Position numbers and translations under genes: made by a program. Source: Salinispora pacifica CNR114 (lineage in GTDB: Bacteria > Actinomycetota > Actinomycetes > Mycobacteriales > Micromonosporaceae). From it: DNA of 64,000 nucleotides. Of the stretch, positions 17,957 to 25,841 are shown in pieces (position 1 is the first letter of the stretch; every line of letters starts with the position of its first letter). The notes below the pieces were generated by a model that made no database searches, had not been told where the DNA came from, and was given only the letters and a program-made list of their open reading frames with translations. Location: NCBI RefSeq assembly GCF_000514775.1, contig NZ_KI911467.1:186001-250000 (forward strand), written 5' to 3'.

Positions 17957-18922
17957 GTGACCGCACCGCCCTCCGACGCGCCCGACCAGCACGTCCCCGC
18001 ACCGCCTCCAGCGCGCCGGGGGCCGTTTCAGCCCGGTGACCGGGTGCAGTTGACCGACCCGAAGGGTCGAATGCACACCGTCACCCTCGAGCCGGGCAAG
18101 GAGTTCCACACCCACCGCGGCATCCTGCACCACGACGCCCTGATCGGTCAGCCCGACGGCAGCGTCGTCAGCACCGCCGGCGGTGGTACGGCGTTCCTGG
18201 CCCTGCGCCCGCTGCTCGCCGACTACGTCCTGTCGATGCCGCGCGGCGCCCAGGTGATCTACCCGAAGGACTCGGCCCAGATCGTCGCGATGGGTGACGT
18301 CTTTCCCGGCGCGCGGGTGCTGGAGGCGGGGGCCGGGTCCGGCGCGCTGAGCTGCTCCCTACTGCGCGCCGTGGGCCCCACCGGAGAGCTGCACTCGTGG
18401 GAGGTGCGCGACGACTTCGCCCAGATCGCCCGACGAAACGTCGAGGCGTTCTTCGGCGGGCCGCACCCGGCCTGGCGGCTGCGGGTCGGGGACGTGGCGG
18501 CGAATCCGGAGACCGGCTTTGACCGGATCATCCTGGACATGCTCACGCCCTGGGAGAAGCTCGACATGGTCGAGCGGGCCCTGGTGCCCGGCGGGGTGCT
18601 GATCGGGTACGTCGCCACCACCCCGCAGCTTTCCGAGCTGGTGGAGGCGCTGCGGGAGCGGGGCGGCTGGACGGAGCCGCGGGCCTGGGAATCCCTGGTC
18701 CGGGACTGGCACGCGGAGGGGTTGGCCGTTCGGCCCGACCACCGCATGATCGCGCACACCGCGTTCCTGGTGTCTGCGCGTAAGCTCGCCCCGGGAGTTA
18801 CCGCCCCACCTCGCCGGCGCAAGCCCAGCAAGGGGATGGAGGCCTACGCGCAGCGCCGTGCGGCGCTGCGGGAGGCGGCGGCCGCCCAGGCCGACTCGGC
18901 GGAGGAGGGACGACGGTCATGA
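17957..18922 (+). CDS. trmI: tRNA (adenine-58-N1) methyltransferase
   Basis: This 321-residue SAM-dependent enzyme methylates A58 in the T-loop of tRNAs. The SAM-binding motif is VLEAGAGSGALSCSLL, followed by the acidic-end motif HSWEVRDDF and the motif IV LDMLTPWEKLD. An N-terminal small beta-barrel precedes it (HTHRGILHHDALIG). The GTG start has CGGAG about 9 nt upstream and lies 4 nt after the protease stop, so the two are co-transcribed. In actinobacteria this gene is a regular upstream neighbour of the proteasome ATPase, as here. Confidence 0.95.
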   Translation: MTAPPSDAPDQHVPAPPPARRGPFQPGDRVQLTDPKGRMHTVTLEPGKEFHTHRGILHHDALIGQPDGSVVSTAGGGTAFLALRPLLADYVLSMPRGAQVIYPKDSAQIVAMGDVFPGARVLEAGAGSGALSCSLLRAVGPTGELHSWEVRDDFAQIARRNVEAFFGGPHPAWRLRVGDVAANPETGFDRIILDMLTPWEKLDMVERALVPGGVLIGYVATTPQLSELVEALRERGGWTEPRAWESLVRDWHAEGLAVRPDHRMIAHTAFLVSARKLAPGVTAPPRRRKPSKGMEAYAQRRAALREAAAAQADSAEEGRRS

Positions 18923-18994
18923 CGGTCGAGCGGGACGGCGGGGAATGACGCGACAGCGGCCGACCGGCGTGGACCGGTGGTGCGGGGAGGCGGG

Positions 18995-19567
18995 ATGAAA
19001 CGGCCGGGCCTGGGCGGCGGTGACGTGCCAGCGGTGTTTCCGGACTGGTCGCCGTATCGGGATCTCGAGTCCGCGGCACGCGCCTACCTGCGTGATCCGG
19101 ATGTGGCCCTGGAGACTCTCGGCGGGGTGCTCCGCGGCGCCTCCGTGCTCGGCTTCACCCTGGAGCGGTTCGTCAACGAGGTCAACGGCGTCTGGCAGGA
19201 AGTGGTCATCTGCGATGGCAGCCGCCTGGTCCTGTGGCACGGCGAGGACATCCCGCCCGGGGACGGCCCACCCGGCTCGATGACCTCGTCGCTGCGGGTG
19301 GTTCCGGTCTCCTCGGTCACCGAGGTCGGCTGTCGGCGACGGCTCACCCGCGCCGACGACGGCACCGTGCGGGTGGAGGGCATCGATGTTTACCTGTTGT
19401 TGAGGTCACTGGACGAGGCGCCGCCGGGCGAGGAGGGGGCCAATTCTCCCCGGCATGACGCGTTGCGCTTCGGCAAGACCCTGGACGACGGCGGTGCCGG
19501 GCAGATTGCCCGCCTTGAGGAGTTTGCCCGGTTGGTCGCCTCGGCCGTCGGTCGGCCACTGCGCTGA
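18995..19567 (+). CDS. conserved actinobacterial protein, function unknown
   Basis: This protein of 190 residues lies between trmI and the proteasome ATPase on the same strand. The ATG at 18995 has GGAGG 5 nt upstream. It is a soluble alpha/beta protein without signal peptide or membrane segment; readable conserved stretches are FPDWSPYRDLESAARAYL and GFTLERFVNEVNGVWQEVV. No catalytic motif was recognised. The constant position next to trmI in related genomes is recalled from general knowledge and not tested here. Confidence 0.8.
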   Translation: MKRPGLGGGDVPAVFPDWSPYRDLESAARAYLRDPDVALETLGGVLRGASVLGFTLERFVNEVNGVWQEVVICDGSRLVLWHGEDIPPGDGPPGSMTSSLRVVPVSSVTEVGCRRRLTRADDGTVRVEGIDVYLLLRSLDEAPPGEEGANSPRHDALRFGKTLDDGGAGQIARLEEFARLVASAVGRPLR

Positions 19568-19733
19568 GCAGCACCCACCCGGCGCCGAGCAGCGCCACCC
19601 GGCTGAGGGCTACCGCGCTCGCGTTCGGCGGGGAGCCACCCGGGTGCGCGCGACCGCACCACGCCCGGGGCGGCGCCCAACCGGCGGCAGCAGCGCCCAT
19701 CCGGCGGTGGCGGTCAATCGCCGGTTTCGGCGA

Positions 19734-20027
19734 TCAGTCTTCGGCTTCCGGGCCGGCGACTGGCGTGCCGTCGCCGGTGCGGAGCACGTGGATGCACTCG
19801 CCCGGGCACTCCTTCGCCGAGTCGATGACCTCAAGGCGGAGGTGTTCCGGCACCTCCACCCGGCCGCCCGGGGCCTGCACCAGCTCACCGTCCGGCCCTT
19901 TGACATAGGCGAGTCCGTCGATGTCGAACTCGAAGACCTCTGGCGCGTACTGGACGCAGAGCCCGTCGCCCGTGCACAGGTCCTGGTCCACCCAGACCTG
20001 TAGCTGGCCCGTCGCGACCTCGATCAC
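19734..20027 (-). CDS. single-cluster ferredoxin
   Basis: This 97-residue acidic electron carrier binds one iron-sulfur cluster. The cluster motif is C18-T-G-D21-G-L-C24 with C74-P and C78 downstream; Asp instead of the second cysteine is typical of 3Fe-4S ferredoxins. The GTG at 20027 is supported by GGGGGAA about 6 nt upstream. It diverges from the proteasome ATPase gene. Its redox partner, possibly a cytochrome P450 or a reductase, is not in the immediate neighbourhood. Confidence 0.92.
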   Translation of the reverse strand: MIEVATGQLQVWVDQDLCTGDGLCVQYAPEVFEFDIDGLAYVKGPDGELVQAPGGRVEVPEHLRLEVIDSAKECPGECIHVLRTGDGTPVAGPEAED

Positions 20028-20155
20028 CGTTCCCCCAGGTTCGTCCGTCGTTCGCCTTGACGGTACCCGAACCGTCGGATCTGTTCCCGGGCCCACCCGG
20101 GGCGATCAAGGTTCGGTGACGAGGGTGTCGCATGGGACCGAATCGGCCTCATAGC

Positions 20156-20164
20156 GGCTAGTGT
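20156..20164 (+). promoter_or_regulatory. promoter -10 region of arc with shared GGCTAGTG octamer
   Basis: TAGTGT at 20159-20164 is a plausible -10 hexamer 35 nt before the arc start. The surrounding GCGGCTAGTGT (20154-20164) is identical over 11 bp to the pafA promoter, and its GGCTAGTG core also precedes dop. No convincing -35 is visible. Confidence 0.5.
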
Positions 20165-20199
20165 TAGGGCAGAACGTTCAAGCCCCGGGGAGGTGGGAC

Positions 20200-21981
20200 G
20201 TGGCACGCAGCGACGACGTGGACTCGCGCGCCGCACGGTGGGAGAAGGAGGCCCACGATCTCTCCACGCAGGTCGCGTTCCTGCAAGAGGAACTCGCTCT
20301 GGTGCGGCGCAAGTTGACCGAAAGCCCCCGACAGGTCCGGCAGCTCGAAGAGCGGCTGGCGGCCGCCCAGGCGCAACTGGCGCGGCTGACTGAGAACAAT
20401 GAGCGGCTCGTGAGTACTCTCAAGGAGGCGCGAGCGCAGATCGTGACGCTCAAGGAGGAGATCGACCGGCTCGCCCAGCCGCCGAGCGGCTACGGGGTCT
20501 TCCTGGCGCGCCACGACGATGGCACGGTGGACGTGTTCACCGGTGGCCGCAAGCTCCGGGTGGCCGTCTCACCGTCTCTGGAGGTCGCCGAGCTGCGCCG
20601 GGGGCAGGAGGTACTGCTCAACGATGCGCTCAACATCGTTGACGCGTTCGGTTATGAGCGGGCCGGTGAGGTGGTCATGCTCAAGGAGGTGCTCGCCGGG
20701 CCGGACGGCGCTCCTGGCGACCGCGCCCTCGTGGTCTCCCACTCTGACGAGGAGCGCGTCGTGCACCTCGCGGAGACGTTGATCGACGCCCCGATTCGCG
20801 CGGGTGACTCCCTCATGATCGAGCCGCGCTCGGCGTACGCCTATGAGCGGATTCCGAAGAGTGAGGTCGAGGAGCTGGTCCTGGAGGAGGTGCCGGATGT
20901 CGACTACACCGACATCGGCGGCCTGCACGCGCAGATCGAGCAGATTCGCGACGCGGTGGAGCTGCCGTTCCTGCACGCTGACCTGTTCCGAGAGCACCAG
21001 CTTCGGCCGCCGAAGGGCATTCTGCTCTACGGGCCGCCGGGCTGTGGCAAGACGCTGATCGCCAAGGCGGTGGCCAACTCGCTGGCGAAGAAGATCGCCG
21101 AGCGACGTGGCGAGGAGAAGCACACCAGCTACTTTCTCAACATCAAGGGCCCGGAGCTGCTCAACAAGTACGTCGGCGAGACCGAGCGGCACATCCGGCT
21201 GGTCTTCCAGCGGGCCCGGGAGAAGGCCGGCGAGGGCACGCCGGTGATCGTGTTCTTCGACGAGATGGACTCCGTGTTCCGTACCCGGGGCTCCGGTGTC
21301 TCGTCGGATGTGGAGAACACCATCGTCCCGCAGCTGCTCAGCGAGATCGACGGGGTGGAGGGCCTGGAAAACGTCATCGTCATCGGCGCCTCCAACCGGG
21401 AGGACATGATCGACCCGGCGATCCTGCGGCCGGGTCGGCTCGATGTCAAGATCAAGATTGAGCGGCCGGATGCCGAGGCGGCGAAGGACATCTTCTCCAA
21501 GTACATCCTCCCCGGCCTGCCCCTGCACCCGGACGACCTGGCCGAGCACGGCAGCGATCCGCAGGCCACCGTGGCGGCGATGATCGATGCGGTCGTGCTG
21601 CGGATGTACTCGGAGACCGAGGAGAACCGCTTCCTCGAGGTCACCTACGCCAACGGCGACAAGGATGTCCTCTACTTCAAGGACTTCAACTCCGGGGCGA
21701 TGATCCAGAACATCGTGGACCGAGGCAAGAAGATGGCCATCAAGGAGTTCCTCACCTCGGCCCGCAAGGGCCTGCGGCTGCAGCACCTTCTCGACGCCTG
21801 TGTTGACGAGTTCCGGGAGAACGAGGACCTACCCAACACCACCAACCCCGACGACTGGGCACGCATCTCCGGAAAGAAGGGCGAGCGGATCGTCTACATC
21901 CGTACGCTCGTCTCCGGCGGCAAGGGCGCCGATGCGGGTCGGTCCATCGAGACCGCCAGTAACACCGGCCAGTACCTCTGA
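20200..21981 (+). CDS. arc: proteasome-associated ATPase ARC/Mpa
   Basis: This 593-residue AAA+ unfoldase recognises pupylated proteins and threads them into the 20S core. An N-terminal coiled coil (residues ~5-85, heptads such as LTENNERLVSTLKEARAQIV) is the Pup-docking element. Tandem OB folds follow, then the AAA domain with Walker A GPPGCGKT and Walker B VIVFFDEMDS. The C-terminus ends GQYL, the conserved tail that docks into the alpha ring. The GTG at 20200 has GGGGAGG upstream. A strong hairpin terminator follows, so arc is probably its own transcription unit apart from dop. Confidence 0.97.
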   Translation: MARSDDVDSRAARWEKEAHDLSTQVAFLQEELALVRRKLTESPRQVRQLEERLAAAQAQLARLTENNERLVSTLKEARAQIVTLKEEIDRLAQPPSGYGVFLARHDDGTVDVFTGGRKLRVAVSPSLEVAELRRGQEVLLNDALNIVDAFGYERAGEVVMLKEVLAGPDGAPGDRALVVSHSDEERVVHLAETLIDAPIRAGDSLMIEPRSAYAYERIPKSEVEELVLEEVPDVDYTDIGGLHAQIEQIRDAVELPFLHADLFREHQLRPPKGILLYGPPGCGKTLIAKAVANSLAKKIAERRGEEKHTSYFLNIKGPELLNKYVGETERHIRLVFQRAREKAGEGTPVIVFFDEMDSVFRTRGSGVSSDVENTIVPQLLSEIDGVEGLENVIVIGASNREDMIDPAILRPGRLDVKIKIERPDAEAAKDIFSKYILPGLPLHPDDLAEHGSDPQATVAAMIDAVVLRMYSETEENRFLEVTYANGDKDVLYFKDFNSGAMIQNIVDRGKKMAIKEFLTSARKGLRLQHLLDACVDEFRENEDLPNTTNPDDWARISGKKGERIVYIRTLVSGGKGADAGRSIETASNTGQYL

Positions 21982-21984
21982 CGA

Positions 21985-22033
21985 CGGAGGAAACGGGCCC
22001 GGGTCGTGGTTGGACCCGGGCCCGTTTCCTCCG
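21985..22033 (+). terminator. 21-bp perfect hairpin after arc
   Basis: The arms 21985-22005 and 22013-22033 are perfectly complementary (left arm begins CGGAGGAAACGGGCCCGG) around a 7-nt loop GTGGTTG. It starts 4 nt after the arc stop codon. The stem is unusually long for a terminator, and only short T runs follow. Confidence 0.85.
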
Positions 22034-22131
22034 CTGGGTACAGGCCCGTAACGGTCGCTGGGTAATTGCTCCGCACCGCCGCGTCACGATCGGGTGCGGT
22101 GCCGACTACTCTCGACGAAGGGATCGGTCGG

Positions 22132-22140
22132 GGCTAGTGA
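22132..22140 (+). promoter_or_regulatory. promoter-like GGCTAGTGA upstream of dop
   Basis: The octamer GGCTAGTG at 22132-22139 is identical to sites before arc and pafA. TAGTGA at 22135-22140 could be the -10 hexamer, placing the transcript start only a few nt before the dop ATG at 22154. Confidence 0.45.
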
Positions 22141-22153
22141 AGCGGGTAGGTTG

Positions 22154-23671
22154 ATGAGCGTTAGACGGATCATGGGCACCGAGGTCGAGTACGGCATCTC
22201 CGTGCCCAGCCAGGCCGGGGCCAACCCGATGGTCACCTCCTCGCAGGTGGTCAACGCCTACGGAGCGCGCCCCGAGCTCAACCGCGGGGGGCGCGCTCGC
22301 TGGGACTACGAGGAGGAGTCGCCGCTGCGCGACGCCCGCGGTTTCACCTATTCCGGTGCCGCGTACGACCCGGCCGAGGCCCTCGCCGACGAGGATCTCG
22401 GCCTGGCCAACGTGATTCTCACCAACGGTGCCCGGCTCTACGTGGACCATGCCCATCCGGAGTATTCCACTCCCGAGGTGACCACGCCGTGGGACCTGGT
22501 GCGCTGGGACAAGGCGGGGGAGCTGGTGATGGCCGAGGCGGCCCGTCGTGCCGCCACCATCCCCGGTAGCCACCCCATTCACCTCTACAAGAACAACACT
22601 GACAACAAGGGTGCCAGTTATGGCGCCCACGAGAACTACCTGATGCGGCGGCAGACTCCTTTCGCCGACATCGTCACATTTCTGACTCCGTTCTTCGTCA
22701 CCCGGCAGATCGTCGCCGGGGCCGGGCGGGTCGGCCTCGGCCAGGACGGCGGGCAGAGCGGCTTCCAGATCTCCCAGCGCGCCGACTTCTTCGAGGTCGA
22801 GGTGGGGCTGGAGACCACGCTCAAGCGGCCCATCATCAACACGCGCGACGAGCCGCACGCCGATGCCGACAAGTACCGCCGGCTGCACGTCATCATCGGC
22901 GACGCCAACCTGTCGGAGATCTCCACGTACCTCAAGGTCGGCACGACCGCGCTGATCCTCACCATGATCGAGGAGAGGGCGCTCGTCCCTGACCTCGGCA
23001 TCGCAGACCCGGTCAGCGAACTCCGTGCGGTCAGCCACGACCCCTCCCTCGGCCACCTCATGCGGCTGCGGGACGGGCGGCGGCTCAGCGCGTTGGATGT
23101 TCAGTGGGCCTACTACGAGCGGGTGCGCTCCTTCGTGGACGACCGGTACGGCAGTGACGTGGACCAGCAGACCGCCGACGTGCTGTCCCGTTGGGAGAGC
23201 GTGCTGGACCGCCTGGGCCGTGACGTCTTTCTCTGCGCTGACGAGCTCGACTGGGTGGCGAAGCTGCGGTTGCTGGAGGGCTACCGGGAGCGGGAGAAGC
23301 TCGGCTGGGGGGCGTCCAAGCTGCAACTGGTCGACCTGCAGTACTCCGATGTTCGCCCCGAGAAGGGGCTCTACCACCGGTTGGTGTCGCGCGGCGCGAT
23401 GAGGACACTACTGCCGGCGGAGTCAGCCCAGGTCGCGATGACCGAGCCCCCGGAGGACACCCGGGCCTACTTCCGGGGCCGCTGTCTCGCCCAGTTCGCC
23501 TCCGAGGTGGTTGCGGCGAGTTGGGATTCGGTCATCTTCGACGTGGGCCGGGAGTCGCTGGTGCGGGTACCGATGATGGAGCCGGAGCGCGGCACCCGCG
23601 CGCACGTCGGTGCGCTCTTTGACCGCTGCGAGAGCGCCAAGGATCTGCTGGAGACGCTCACCGGTGGTTGA
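22154..23671 (+). CDS. dop: depupylase / Pup deamidase
   Basis: This 505-residue enzyme of the carboxylate-amine ligase (glutamine synthetase-like) fold removes Pup from substrates. It begins MSVRRIMGTEVEYGIS with the Mg-ATP binding Glu-x-Glu. The catalytic Asp lies in NGARLYVDHAHPEYST, and the family insert near PIHLYKNNTDNKGASYGAHEN is present. The Met at 22154 matches the usual Dop N-terminus. Deamidation seems unnecessary in this organism because the neighbouring Pup already ends in Glu, so depupylation is the likely main role. Its paralogue PafA lies 3.3 kb downstream. Confidence 0.96.
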   Translation: MSVRRIMGTEVEYGISVPSQAGANPMVTSSQVVNAYGARPELNRGGRARWDYEEESPLRDARGFTYSGAAYDPAEALADEDLGLANVILTNGARLYVDHAHPEYSTPEVTTPWDLVRWDKAGELVMAEAARRAATIPGSHPIHLYKNNTDNKGASYGAHENYLMRRQTPFADIVTFLTPFFVTRQIVAGAGRVGLGQDGGQSGFQISQRADFFEVEVGLETTLKRPIINTRDEPHADADKYRRLHVIIGDANLSEISTYLKVGTTALILTMIEERALVPDLGIADPVSELRAVSHDPSLGHLMRLRDGRRLSALDVQWAYYERVRSFVDDRYGSDVDQQTADVLSRWESVLDRLGRDVFLCADELDWVAKLRLLEGYREREKLGWGASKLQLVDLQYSDVRPEKGLYHRLVSRGAMRTLLPAESAQVAMTEPPEDTRAYFRGRCLAQFASEVVAASWDSVIFDVGRESLVRVPMMEPERGTRAHVGALFDRCESAKDLLETLTGG

Positions 23672-23775
23672 GCCGTCCCACGCGGTGGCCCGGGATCACG
23701 TGACTGACGCGCGGCAGACCATTTCGTCGTCCGCGCGAGGTAAGTTCGTCGCAGACGATCGTGGAGGAGGCAGCC

Positions 23776-23991
23776 ATGGCGAGCCGTGACAGCGGTGGGC
23801 AGTCGCAGACCGGCCGGTCCCAGCAGAGCGAGGAGATCGAGGACGTCACGACGGAGGCGAGCGCGGAGGCCGCCGAGCGCCACGCCGAGATCACCGAGGA
23901 CGTGGACGACCTACTCGACGAGATCGACTCCGTCCTTGAGGAGAACGCCGAGGAGTTCGTTCGGGGCTACGTGCAGAAGGGTGGCGAATAA
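23776..23991 (+). CDS. pup: prokaryotic ubiquitin-like protein Pup
   Basis: This 71-residue, acidic, disordered modifier is attached by its C-terminal glutamate to lysines of proteins destined for the proteasome. The C-terminal half (DDLLDEIDSVLEENAEEFVR) forms the helix that binds the ARC coiled coil. The last residues are KGGE: glutamate is encoded directly, unlike the GGQ form that Dop must deamidate. The ATG has a strong GGAGGAGG site. The order dop-pup-prcB-prcA is the standard actinobacterial one. Confidence 0.97.
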   Translation: MASRDSGGQSQTGRSQQSEEIEDVTTEASAEAAERHAEITEDVDDLLDEIDSVLEENAEEFVRGYVQKGGE

Positions 23992-24140
23992 GCACCGGGC
24001 GGGAGTCGCCACCATCTGGACACGATCACCGCCCCGGAAGGGTGCGGGTTACCCTGCTCTAACCGCAACAGTGGTCCTGGCTGGTTCCGGAGAGGTCCGG
24101 GCAGACCGACCAGGACGATCACGTACCTGAGAGGAACCAC

Positions 24141-24980
24141 GTGGCAGCGGCTTTCGACCCATCCGGGCGTCTTCCGGATCTGTTCACCAACGCGGGAACG
24201 TCCTCCTTCTCCGCGTTCCTGAGCCAGGCGGCGCCGGAGCTGCTGCCCGGACGACGGCCGCTGCCGCCCGGGATGGCCACGGACCTGACGCCGCACGCCA
24301 CCACCATCATCGCCATCGCCGCCGCCGGTGGGGTCGTACTGGCAGGTGACCGCCGCGCCACCATGGGGAACCTGATCGCCCAGCGGGACATCGAGAAGGT
24401 GTATCCGGCGGACGCATATTCCCTGGTGGGCATGGCGGGTGCCGCCGGCATCGGGATCGAGCTGATCCGACTCTTCCGGGTCGAGCTGGAGCACTACGAG
24501 AAGATCGAGGGCGCGATGCTCTCGCTCGACGGTAAGGCCAACAGGTTGGCGGCGATGGTGCGGGGCAATCTCGGCGCGGCGATGCAGGGGCTCGCGGTGG
24601 TGCCGCTCTTCGCCGGGTTCGACCTGGCCGCAACGGACCCGGCGAAGGCCGGTCGGATCTTCAGCTTCGACGTGACCGGCGGTCCCTACGAGGAGGTCGG
24701 TTACGACGCGGTCGGCTCCGGCTCCTTGTTCGCCAAGTCGGCGCTGAAGAAGCGGTTCCGGTACGGGCTCTCCGTTGACGATGCGGTGCGCCTGGCCGTG
24801 GAGGCTCTGTACGACGCGGCTGACGATGACACCGCGACCGGCGGGCCGGACCTGACCCGGCGGATCTATCCGGTGGTGATGTCCGCCACGGCCGAGGGCA
24901 CGCACCGACTCACCGAGGCGGAGACGGCGGCGATCGCCGAAAGCGTGGTCGCCGGCCGGATGGAGAATCCGGGCGGCTGA
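24141..24980 (+). CDS. prcB: 20S proteasome beta subunit
   Basis: This 279-residue precursor is the catalytic subunit of the proteasome core. A propeptide of 53 residues precedes the autocatalytic site in LTPHA/TTIIAIAAAGG, making Thr54 the mature Thr1 nucleophile. Mature Asp17 (AGDRRAT) and Lys33 (RDIEKVY) complete the active site. Mature Met45 and Ala49 (LVGMAGAAGIG) match a housekeeping, inhibitor-sensitive S1 pocket rather than a resistance-type subunit. The GTG start has GAGAGGA upstream; the alpha subunit gene follows after 55 nt. Confidence 0.97.
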   Translation: MAAAFDPSGRLPDLFTNAGTSSFSAFLSQAAPELLPGRRPLPPGMATDLTPHATTIIAIAAAGGVVLAGDRRATMGNLIAQRDIEKVYPADAYSLVGMAGAAGIGIELIRLFRVELEHYEKIEGAMLSLDGKANRLAAMVRGNLGAAMQGLAVVPLFAGFDLAATDPAKAGRIFSFDVTGGPYEEVGYDAVGSGSLFAKSALKKRFRYGLSVDDAVRLAVEALYDAADDDTATGGPDLTRRIYPVVMSATAEGTHRLTEAETAAIAESVVAGRMENPGG

Positions 24981-25035
24981 GCCCGCTACCCGACCCCCCA
25001 CCGACCAGCACAGCGCCGTAAGGAGAACTTCTGTC

Positions 25036-25812
25036 GTGGCCATGCAGTTCTACGCCTCGCCCGAGCAGATCATGCGTGACCGCTCCGAGCTGGCCCGCAA
25101 GGGCATCGCCCGCGGGCGCAGCGCGGTGGTCCTGAGTTACGCCGGTGGGGTGCTCTTCGTCGCGGAGAACCTCTCCAGTGCCCTGCACAAGGTCGGTGAG
25201 ATCTACGATCGGATCGGCTTCGCCGCCGTGGGCCGATACAACGAGTTCGAGAACCTGCGGCGGGCGGGTGTGCGGATGGCTGACCTGAACGGTTTGAGCT
25301 ACGACCGGCGGGACGTGACCGGGCGGGCGCTCGCCAACGCGTTCGCGCAGACGCTTGGCGCGATCTTCACCGAGCAGTCCAAGCCGTTCGAGGTGGAGAT
25401 CTGTGTCGCCCAGGTCGGGGCAACGGCGGCGGAGGACGAGCTGTACCGGTTGACCTACGACGGCTCTGTCAACGATGAGCCCGGCCGAATGGCGATGGGT
25501 GGTCAGACCGAGGCGATCGCTGCAGTGCTGAAGTCGAACCACCGTCCGGACATGTCACTGGGCGACGCGGTCAAGGTGGCGGTGCAGGCCCTGGGTAGCG
25601 TCGGCGGTGAGGGCGGGGCTGCTCGCGCGATCGCTGCCGACCAGTTGGAGGTCGCGATCCTGGACCGCGGCCGGGTCGGGCGGACCTTCCGGCGGGTTAC
25701 CGGCGCGGCGTTGACGGCCCTGCTCGACGATGGCGAGGCCACGGCAGCATCGGCGGAAGCCTCAACCGAGGCGGCGGACTCGACCGACGCGGCGGAACGC
25801 CCCGATTCCTAA
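25036..25812 (+). CDS. prcA: 20S proteasome alpha subunit
   Basis: This 258-residue subunit forms the gating outer rings of the core particle and contacts the ARC ATPase tails. It starts MAMQFYASPEQIMRDRSELA, where the N-terminal segment forms the gate, and shows the alpha-type motif GRYNEFENLRRAGVRMAD. The active-site threonine is absent, as expected. The C-terminal tail after residue ~232 is Ala/Glu/Asp-rich and low in complexity. GTG 25036 is preceded by AAGGAGAA; ATG 25042 is an alternative two codons later. It is the last gene before an oppositely oriented sugar gene. Confidence 0.97.
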   Translation: MAMQFYASPEQIMRDRSELARKGIARGRSAVVLSYAGGVLFVAENLSSALHKVGEIYDRIGFAAVGRYNEFENLRRAGVRMADLNGLSYDRRDVTGRALANAFAQTLGAIFTEQSKPFEVEICVAQVGATAAEDELYRLTYDGSVNDEPGRMAMGGQTEAIAAVLKSNHRPDMSLGDAVKVAVQALGSVGGEGGAARAIAADQLEVAILDRGRVGRTFRRVTGAALTALLDDGEATAASAEASTEAADSTDAAERPDS

Positions 25813-25841
25813 GCCCGCCAGCGGCCACCGAAAGCGGCCGT

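Noticed and set aside
24141..25812. Proteasome genes as self-resistance genes of the neighbouring cluster
   Set aside because: PrcB has the sensitive-type Met45/Ala49 pocket and the whole Pup system surrounds it, which marks the housekeeping locus.
25819..25841. Hairpin terminator after prcA
   Set aside because: Only GGCC-type 4-bp complementarity is present, too weak to call.
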